A DNA stretch of 64,000 bases from assembly GCF_002005305.1 (NCBI RefSeq), contig NZ_CP014782.1:5828001-5892000 (forward strand), given 5' to 3'. Of the stretch, positions 58,323 to 64,000 are shown one piece after another; within the stretch, counting starts at the first letter, position 1; each line of letters starts with the position of its first letter. This stretch comes from Shewanella psychrophila. Lineage in GTDB: Bacteria; Pseudomonadota; Gammaproteobacteria; Enterobacterales; Shewanellaceae. Both the position numbers and the translations under genes were made by a program. The notes under the pieces were generated by a model. That model was not told where the DNA came from. It was given only the letters and a program-made list of their open reading frames with translations, and made no database searches.

Positions 58323-58377
58323 CTTTCCTTTTGAATGAGCTTAAATCTAAGCCTAAAGATGATTTTGAGACTGTTTT

Positions 58378-59274
58378 ATGAATATATTACTCGCAATGAT
58401 CCCAGCATTTTTCTGGGGGACAACCTATGCAGTGACCCAATATAGCCTGCCAGATTGGCCACCACTTCTACTAGGGGCTCTAAGAGCCTTGCCTGCAGGA
58501 CTGATCCTGCTAGCCGTGAAGCCCACTTTTCCTAAGCGAAGTGATTGGGGGATACTGCTCAAACTCGGAAGCATTAATATCGCCGCTTTCTTCAGCCTAA
58601 TCTTCGTGATGGCTCTCACCCTACCCTCGGCAATTTCAGGCGTAGGCATGATATCTGTACCTGTGTTTGCCATGCTCTATCACTGGATTGTAAGCAAGCG
58701 TCGACCTAAGGGGATACAGGCTTTTTTCGGTTTCTTGTTAATAGTATTAGCCTGGTTCTTATTCGATCCGAGTTCAATAAGCCTAAACCCTATCGGCATG
58801 CTTGCCATGCTCGCCGCCATTATCTGTATAGTAATAGGAAGTAGCATAACTAAAGCCCTGGGCAGTCATCTTCATTGGTGGCTGATACTCACCTGGCAAT
58901 TAATTTTAGGTGGAGTCATATTAGCTATCGCTGCTGGGATCCATGCTTTTATTTCACCCCAAGTGTATGTTGGAGCAATACACAATTTTAACCTCACCCA
59001 TGGCTTAGGGCTCCTCTGGATAGTATTGCTTAACACGGCTCTGGGTTACATCATGTATGTCTGGTTACTGCAGAGAATGACAGTGGTGGACTTTACCTTC
59101 GGTGGTATTGCCAATCCAGTTGCCGGGATCATCACAGGGATGTTGCTCTTGGGAGAGATGTTTACTCCTCACCAATATGCCTTAATGGCCAGTATGCTCC
59201 TATGCTCTCTTATGCCACAGATAATTGGCCTGATACGAAATAGATCGGCTCTAAATAAAGCGAAGCAAGCGTGA
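58378..59274 (+). CDS. EamA/DMT-family exporter
   Basis: The 298-residue protein has ten predicted helices in two EamA repeats (LLAMIPAFFWGTTYAVTQYSLPDWPPLLLGALRALPAGL near the start, and ALGYIMYVWLLQRMTVVDFTFGGIANPVAGIITGMLLLGEMF in the second). Such transporters export amino acids or small metabolites. It is divergent from the MarR gene and probably controlled by it. Confidence 0.88.
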   Translation: MNILLAMIPAFFWGTTYAVTQYSLPDWPPLLLGALRALPAGLILLAVKPTFPKRSDWGILLKLGSINIAAFFSLIFVMALTLPSAISGVGMISVPVFAMLYHWIVSKRRPKGIQAFFGFLLIVLAWFLFDPSSISLNPIGMLAMLAAIICIVIGSSITKALGSHLHWWLILTWQLILGGVILAIAAGIHAFISPQVYVGAIHNFNLTHGLGLLWIVLLNTALGYIMYVWLLQRMTVVDFTFGGIANPVAGIITGMLLLGEMFTPHQYALMASMLLCSLMPQIIGLIRNRSALNKAKQA

Positions 59275-59286
59275 TAAGCGATAAAA

Positions 59287-59314
59287 ACAGGCTAGCTGGT
59301 ATCGGCTAGCCTGT
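59287..59314 (-). terminator. Terminator of ppnP, shared with EamA 3' end
   Basis: ACAGGCTAGC (59287-59296) and GCTAGCCTGT (59305-59314) form a perfect 10-bp stem with an 8-base loop. The T-run TTTTT is on the minus side, so it terminates mainly ppnP transcription. Confidence 0.8.
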
Positions 59315-59378
59315 ATATACAACTAAGATGACTCTTTGTAAGCAGTAGCTAGAAACACTAGCCCTAAGCCTCGAGACA

Positions 59379-59660
59379 TTAGCCATACAAACAAAGATAA
59401 GCTGTTTGAGTGTCAACTTTCACTTGAAACTTAGCATCACCGGCCACATCAAACTGACTACCTGTTTTGAAGATTTGCCAACCATCACTGCCAGGTAATA
59501 GCACAGTTAAAGCACCAGAAACCACTATCATGACTTCAGGTTCTGCTGTACCAAACTCATAATCGCCAGGCTCCATCACACCTACAGATGCAGACTTATC
59601 TTCTCCCTGAAAACCAATAGATTTAACCCTTCCGTCGAAATACTCATTCACTGCTAGCAT
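59379..59660 (-). CDS. ppnP: Pyrimidine/purine nucleoside phosphorylase PpnP
   Basis: The 93-residue single-domain cupin ([49 protein letters not shown]) matches PpnP (formerly YaiE/DUF1255), which phosphorolyses several ribonucleosides. The start at 59660 gives the exact family length; an upstream ATG at 59711 would add 17 unrelated residues. Confidence 0.93.
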   Translation of the reverse strand: MLAVNEYFDGRVKSIGFQGEDKSASVGVMEPGDYEFGTAEPEVMIVVSGALTVLLPGSDGWQIFKTGSQFDVAGDAKFQVKVDTQTAYLCLYG

Positions 59661-59810
59661 CGCATTGCCTTTTGAATAACTGAATGACCTATTTCTAGCA
59701 CACAGAAGCAAGTCATAGGTGTATTTTATTAAAAATCTAAAATAATCCTCGCCACAGTTATCATTTCAATAATGAAGCTAAGTTAAATCCATTGAATCAT
59801 CAAACATCAT

Positions 59811-60611
59811 CTAAGCCTTCACAAACTTATAGATAAATCTATCAGTCTTACCGCGAGTTTCCTTTTCGAATACATTCATCGACTTATTGTCGTTAGGATT
59901 TCTTAAATAAAAGGCTACCTCTACCAATTTAAACCCAGCCTCAGCCATCTGGTATTTAACGATATTCGAGTCAATTCGATGCACAGAGTTTGGTGCATCA
60001 TAGCCTGAGCCTCTGATGGCTTCATGATCGATAATAATAAATACACCATCATCTTTCATCGATGCCTTTATCTTGGCAAGTGCCGCGTTATGATCGACCG
60101 CCTGCTCACGAAATTCAGTTATCTCGCCAGTTTTTTCATCTACATTATAGGTAAAGAAAAGGTCATGATAATTCAATGCAGTAAAAGCGATATCTAGGCT
60201 TTTTTCTGGAATATCCATATCGACTATATCTATCTTATCCAGGCGAATGACATTGGCTAAGCGATTCCCCTTGGTGCGCTCGGTTATCCCCTTCTCGGCA
60301 AAACGCCAGATCACGCTATCGTTTTGTGCATACACCTTACCTTCACTGCCTACCGCCATGGAAAATAACTCTGAGTACCAGCCACCACCGACAAACAGAT
60401 CCAGAACCTTATCTCCTGGCTCTACTCCGGCAAAGTGCATCACTTCTGCCGGTTTGCGCGCCTCATCGCGTTCACTGTCTTTGATCGGCCTCTCGCTATT
60501 TGACAGTAATAGGTTCAACTCGATAACAGATAAAGGAGTCGCAGAAGCACTGCTGCAAGCCATAAGAAGGCCTGTAGCCAGTGGAGCTGCTATTGATAGT
60601 TTCATCGTCAT
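59811..60611 (-). CDS. Exported methyltransferase-like protein
   Basis: The 266-residue protein has a signal peptide (about 1-24, with LLMACSSASATP; the LMAC Cys could make it a lipoprotein) followed by a SAM-methyltransferase fold: motif I KVLDLFVGGGWYSELF, acidic VIRLDKIDIVDMDIP, and DDGVFIIIDHEA. This fits COG4798 'predicted methyltransferase', common in marine Proteobacteria and often exported. Whether it binds SAM in the periplasm is doubtful; its function is unknown. Confidence 0.78.
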   Translation of the reverse strand: MTMKLSIAAPLATGLLMACSSASATPLSVIELNLLLSNSERPIKDSERDEARKPAEVMHFAGVEPGDKVLDLFVGGGWYSELFSMAVGSEGKVYAQNDSVIWRFAEKGITERTKGNRLANVIRLDKIDIVDMDIPEKSLDIAFTALNYHDLFFTYNVDEKTGEITEFREQAVDHNAALAKIKASMKDDGVFIIIDHEAIRGSGYDAPNSVHRIDSNIVKYQMAEAGFKLVEVAFYLRNPNDNKSMNVFEKETRGKTDRFIYKFVKA

Positions 60612-60932
60612 TCCTTGTTCAGTGATTATAGCTGTTAGGTTTAACCTTCATTATTGAGGTCTACTTTTACAGTAACGCCATGTTAATCGCGAGTGACAGA
60701 CGCTGGCCAATTGTTACAGACTATTTACTCCAAAGACCCAGTGAGGCGATCGTCATCAGCCTAGGTGCCACTTAAGTTAATCGACCACTTGATCTAGGTA
60801 GAGCCAATCAAACGCAGAGTTAGGAATGCGAGATTAGGCTGAAAGTTCATCCTTTGTAACACTCAAATAACAGCTAATGATTCAGATATACCTTAAGTTG
60901 ATATTGATTCAATTTTCAAGGCACACAGGGAT
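60612..60932. other. Gene-free region before the broken peptidase gene
   Basis: These 321 bases hold no supported gene, repeat or strong hairpin. It must contain the two divergent promoters. Confidence 0.5.
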
Positions 60933-61786
60933 ATGAATCCGACCATCAACAATCTCTACCTAAGGTTATACTTATTCATCCTCGGTACTAGCACCTTCTT
61001 TACAGGTTGTGCTTTTGCAGCTCAGCTCGATATCAAGCAGAGAGGGCTATCGGAGCAGCAAGCCCAAACGGTAAACCTATGGATAACCCATGGTATCGAT
61101 GCAGTTGAACAAACACTCTCACCTATTCCCATGGATTCATTGACCATAGAGGTCGTAAGAAAAAGGTACGCCAAAGAACCTGTACCTTATGCACAAGTGG
61201 ATCGAGGCTCTCCGACTAAAGTAAAACTTCAAGTTAACGCTAACGCCTCCCTTGAGGACTTTGTCAACGACTGGACCCTGTATCATGAGCTGTCTCACCT
61301 TTACCTGCCTTATCTGGATACCCCCTCATTTTGGTTAAACGAAGGCTTTGCATATACCTAACCATGTTCGGCGCAAAGGTCATAGATCAAAGCCAATATG
61401 AGGCTCGTATGCAAGACGGCTTCAACCGCGGCCAGGCCAGAACCCGCTCACACCCAGGAAGGCTCAGTGATGTGGCCGATGATATGTGGAACAGAGGTGC
61501 CTTTACCCGAGTGTACTGGTCTGGCGCCGCCTATTTTACCGAAGTTGACAGGGCCTTAATCGCTCAAGGCACAGATCTGACTTATGTCATAGGGCAATAT
61601 AGCCAGTACTGTTTACGTCAAAATAGCTCTGGCTGGCAGCTCTTCACGCAACTGGACAAGGTAAGTCGTAGCAAAATATTTACCGACACTTATCTAAGAT
61701 ATTATCAACGTCGGGATTTCCCCTCGATTTCTTCAGGAACGCTGCAGAAAATTAGCCACCACTATCATTCAGAAACAGAAGCTTAG
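60933..61786 (+). pseudogene. Frameshifted exported zinc-peptidase gene
   Basis: Part 1 (from 60933) encodes a signal peptide (about 1-30, GCAFAAQ) and a gluzincin core: HELSHLYLPYLDTPSFWLNEGFA with the zinc ligands in HExxH and the downstream Glu. After GFA at 61350-61352 the frame should continue as (A)TYLTMF, but one base seems missing, so part 1 stops at 61361 (GFAYT-stop). The rest (YLTMFGAKVIDQSQ to HHYHSETEA, ending 61786) is open in the next frame. The catalytic part is complete upstream and the C-terminal half is lost. It could also be a sequencing error. Confidence 0.8.
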
Positions 61787-61864
61787 ACCACTCCTCTCTC
61801 TATTCGCAGATCTTGAGAGTTAGCGTATGATAGATAAAGTTAAAGATAACAAGCTGAAATAATC

Positions 61865-62533
61865 ATGGGACATACCGCACTAGTAATAGGCGCAACCGGA
61901 GTAGTAGGTCGTGAGCTTGTCGAGATACTAAGCCTCTCAGCCGATATAAAAAAGGTCACTACGGTAACGCGCCGCCCCATAGAATACCGTTCGGATAAAA
62001 TCATTAATTATGTGGTGGAATTCGACCGACTAGAGCAATATTCATCTGTCTTCAAAGCCGATATTATCTTCTCCTGTTTAGGCACCACATTAAAACAGGC
62101 AGGCTCAATCGAACGACAAAGACAGGTAGATGTCGACTATCAATATCGAGCCGCTAAACTGGCTCAGTCCAATGGGATTAACCACTACCTTTTGGTCTCT
62201 TCCAGTGGTGCTAACCCTAACAGTTCAAGTGCCTACCTAAGAATGAAAGGCGAATTAGAAGCTAAGGTGGCTGAACTAGGCTTTAAGCGGATCAGCATTA
62301 TTCAACCTTCCCTGCTGTTGGGCAATCGTCAAGATTTTAGATTGGGAGAGAAACTAGGCGCAAGCTTGCTTCCCTTAATATGCCGACTTCCGGTATTGAG
62401 TAAGTACCGTCCAATAACAGGTAAACAGGTCGCCGTTAAGATGTGCCAAATTGCACTTCAACAAGTTGTGAGTGTCGATAATAATGACGAGCCTAAGCTG
62501 CAATACTATCGACTCGATAAACTGTTTGATTAA
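61865..62533 (+). CDS. NAD(P)-binding oxidoreductase (atypical SDR)
   Basis: The 222-residue Rossmann protein has the dinucleotide motif ALVIGATGVVGRELVE at the N-terminus, DIIFSCLGTT, and HYLLVSSSGANPNSSSAYLRMKGELEAKV, which gives the Tyr-x4-Lys-like pair. This resembles the HTATIP2/NAD(P)H-binding group of atypical short-chain dehydrogenases. The substrate is unknown. Confidence 0.85.
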   Translation: MGHTALVIGATGVVGRELVEILSLSADIKKVTTVTRRPIEYRSDKIINYVVEFDRLEQYSSVFKADIIFSCLGTTLKQAGSIERQRQVDVDYQYRAAKLAQSNGINHYLLVSSSGANPNSSSAYLRMKGELEAKVAELGFKRISIIQPSLLLGNRQDFRLGEKLGASLLPLICRLPVLSKYRPITGKQVAVKMCQIALQQVVSVDNNDEPKLQYYRLDKLFD

Positions 62534-62564
62534 GCTCACTTTGAATTTCAGCTCGGGGCTAGAT

Positions 62565-63392
62565 TTAGTCATATTCTGAAGGGCCTAAGTTAGCCTCTAA
62601 GTAGCCCTTCAAACCTCCAGCCATAAAAAAGTAATTCTTCACCCCCTCCTTCTCAAGTAAATACTGTAACCAGCGGGTTTGCTTACCCACCGCATCATAG
62701 ATGAGTAAGGCTAACCCATCCTTTTTCGCTTTCTTAATTAAGCCTAGAATTTTGTCAGATGAAGCGACGCGGGTGACTTTGGTCAATATGATCACATCCC
62801 GTTGAAAGTGTTCCCTGATATCTATCACCATGGCCTTTTTGCCTATTGCTGCAACAAAATCAGCGGGGGTAAGTAAATGAGCCTGACGCAAATCATCATC
62901 GATTAACTTATCCAGAGGCACCGGGCTCTCACCTAATAAGACTGCCGCATCCGGGTGTGCCTTAGTCCAACCAAAGATCCCTAAGTCAAACGTCGAAACA
63001 CCTTTGATGCCGAACTTAACAGCCTTATCACAGGCCTTATAGGATTTTGCGCAGGTGATGCCATTACAATAAAACACTATGGGCCTTAGATCCCTTTCTC
63101 TAATCTTCATCAAGCGGGTAATAAAGCCTGCGTTGGATATTGAGATATTCACCGCATTCTTAATATGTAAGGTATCGAATTCATATTTTGATCTAACATC
63201 CACCAACACAGTAGAGTCTAACTGCCGATACAAGTCTTGATGAGATATGGTGGGAATGTCACGATATTTGTCACGCAAAGGAAATTGAATCTCATCGGCA
63301 GAAAAAGCCGTTTGAACGAAGAAAATAACAGACATAAGACTGATGCATAGTAATCCGATAAAACGAGAAAATATTTCCCCTTTCTTAATCAT
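62565..63392 (-). CDS. Exported tandem rhodanese-domain protein
   Basis: From ATG 63392 the protein is 275 residues with a signal peptide (about 1-32, VIFFVQTAFSADE). The first rhodanese domain (about 45-150) has VDVRSKYEFDTLHIKNAVNI and the active-site-like loop FYCNGITCAKSYKAC. The second (about 170-275) has VIDIREHFQRD but the loop is LIYDAVGKQTRWLQYL with Asp in place of Cys, so this half is probably inactive as a sulfurtransferase. An alternative TTG start at 63440 would add 16 residues. Periplasmic sulfur transfer is plausible; partner unknown. Confidence 0.82.
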   Translation of the reverse strand: MIKKGEIFSRFIGLLCISLMSVIFFVQTAFSADEIQFPLRDKYRDIPTISHQDLYRQLDSTVLVDVRSKYEFDTLHIKNAVNISISNAGFITRLMKIRERDLRPIVFYCNGITCAKSYKACDKAVKFGIKGVSTFDLGIFGWTKAHPDAAVLLGESPVPLDKLIDDDLRQAHLLTPADFVAAIGKKAMVIDIREHFQRDVIILTKVTRVASSDKILGLIKKAKKDGLALLIYDAVGKQTRWLQYLLEKEGVKNYFFMAGGLKGYLEANLGPSEYD

Positions 63393-63446
63393 CACACTGC
63401 CCACCATTACTGAGGAAAGATCACCAAAATTGGCTTTCAATAAAGT

Positions 63447-63737
63447 TTAGTCAGCCCAAGCATGACCCGCAAGCCAGTACATTCTGGAGCAAATAGTTAG
63501 CATTAACCTTGCTACCTGTGTATTTGGGTTTATCGCAGTCGGGAGCTTATACCAAACCACATCCCCCCAAAGGGTAAAACAGGCAATTGAGAAAGCATAA
63601 GTTCTCCTGAGCAGACTAGTCCCCTTAACATGCTCGAATGAACCGTGATGAACATGCTTCATCACCGAGGGCTTTACCTTGTCTGATGCAACGGCACGAA
63701 TTCGAAATATTACCTTTAGAAATAAGAGGATGGCCAT
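63447..63737 (-). CDS. Hypothetical small protein (doubtful)
   Basis: The 96-residue frame between the rhodanese gene and the GFA gene has an ATG and a hydrophobic N-terminal segment, then RTYAFSIACFTLWGDVVWYKLPTA. No family is recognised and no Shine-Dalgarno is obvious. It may be a real small gene or the remnant of a longer one. The flanking 63393-63778 region shows nothing else. Confidence 0.3.
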   Translation of the reverse strand: MAILLFLKVIFRIRAVASDKVKPSVMKHVHHGSFEHVKGTSLLRRTYAFSIACFTLWGDVVWYKLPTAINPNTQVARLMLTICSRMYWLAGHAWAD

Positions 63738-63778
63738 AAGAGAGACCAGCCAGCGACATCTAGTTCTTTATGACGATA

Positions 63779-64000
63779 TTAATCTAAATACTTCCAGCTA
63801 TCTGCGCCATCGAAATGTCTGACCTTGATATCTTTCATCTTAGTGATAGGGGCCATGCGAAAATTAATGCCATATTTAGCATCAGGGACTTTATCCGTCG
63901 TTACATAGTGGGTCAGGCAACCACAGCTCTGGCAGTGATGAAATTCGATATACTCCTCTCCCCATCGATAAGCTTTTGTCGCCGGCACACTGGTTCCCGC
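63779..64000 (-). CDS. GFA/CENP-V family protein, cut by window end
   Basis: The 3' end of a minus-strand gene runs open to the window edge. The visible residues, AGTSVPATKAYRWGEEYIEFHHCQSCGCLTHYVTTD, include a C-x2-C zinc pair and the C-terminal half of the GFA (glutathione-dependent formaldehyde-activating/CENP-V-like) fold. The upstream Cys ligands should lie beyond base 64000. Whether it is an active enzyme cannot be told. Confidence 0.8.
   Translation of the reverse strand, partial: AGTSVPATKAYRWGEEYIEFHHCQSCGCLTHYVTTDKVPDAKYGINFRMAPITKMKDIKVRHFDGADSWKYLD

Noticed and set aside
61345..61365. Programmed frameshift in the zinc-peptidase gene
   Set aside because: No slippery heptamer or downstream pseudoknot is seen at GCATATACC; a lost base is simpler.

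Overview
The window looks like a chromosomal segment of a marine gammaproteobacterium, most probably Shewanella. This rests on gene content and order: purA-motX-rnr-rlmB, rplM-rpsI next to zapE, degQ-degS, and the mla/kds/lpt/rpoN/hpf/ptsN/rapZ/ptsO block. Several accessory genes also fit, for example a sodium-type flagellar MotX and an OlsF-type ornithine-lipid acyltransferase. Species was inferred from remembered gene order, not from a search.

Layout. Bases 1-4200 are an accessory edge: a DUF481 outer-membrane protein, an IS4-family insertion sequence (1274-2685) with inverted ends, an 11-bp target duplication and a transposase broken by one in-frame stop, a SHOCT lipoprotein, and a gene-free stretch of dispersed repeats. 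Bases 4200-12400, almost all minus strand, are housekeeping: rlmB, rnr, motX, purA, a DUF2065 protein, rpsI, rplM, zapE. Bases 12490-15710 carry zapG, degQ and degS on the plus strand. Bases 15730-20550 (minus) are murA-ibaG-mlaBCDEF, the phospholipid-transport operon. Bases 20700-30440 (plus) run yrbG-kdsD-kdsC-lptC-lptA-lptB-rpoN-hpf-ptsN-rapZ-ptsO and then mgtE. Together these two divergent operons make an envelope block: Kdo synthesis and LPS export (KdsDC, LptCAB), lipid-asymmetry maintenance (Mla), peptidoglycan entry (MurA), and nitrogen-PTS/sigma-54 regulation.

Bases 30500-43800 mix a glycine-zipper/OmpA lipoprotein, a two-component system, an FG-GAP repeat protein, a stand-alone MnmD-type tRNA methyltransferase, a DUF885 lipoprotein, RarD, a lipase-like hydrolase, an RlmI-like methyltransferase, a PAP2 phosphatase and fumC. 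A small FagA-like gene with a good Fur box lies upstream of fumC, and a frameshifted copy of its own 3' end lies between them.

Bases 44400-64000 are accessory: a heptanucleotide tandem repeat, a secreted alkyl-sulfatase-like enzyme with an AraC regulator, an MFS transporter, a BlaI repressor with an M56 protease fused to ankyrin repeats and with palindromic operators, a CPA1 antiporter, OlsF with an LpxH-like phosphoesterase, a DUF1326/DUF2182 pair, a divergent MarR/EamA efflux module with clear operator palindromes, PpnP, an exported methyltransferase-like protein, a frameshifted zinc-peptidase gene, a tandem rhodanese, and a GFA/CENP-V family gene cut by the window end.

The most unusual items are the BlaI/M56-ankyrin module (a BlaR1-like signalling protease whose expected sensor position holds ankyrin repeats), the Fur-FagA-fumC locus, and two independent cases of a gene followed by a decayed copy of its own 3' part. 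No rRNA, tRNA or CRISPR array was seen.
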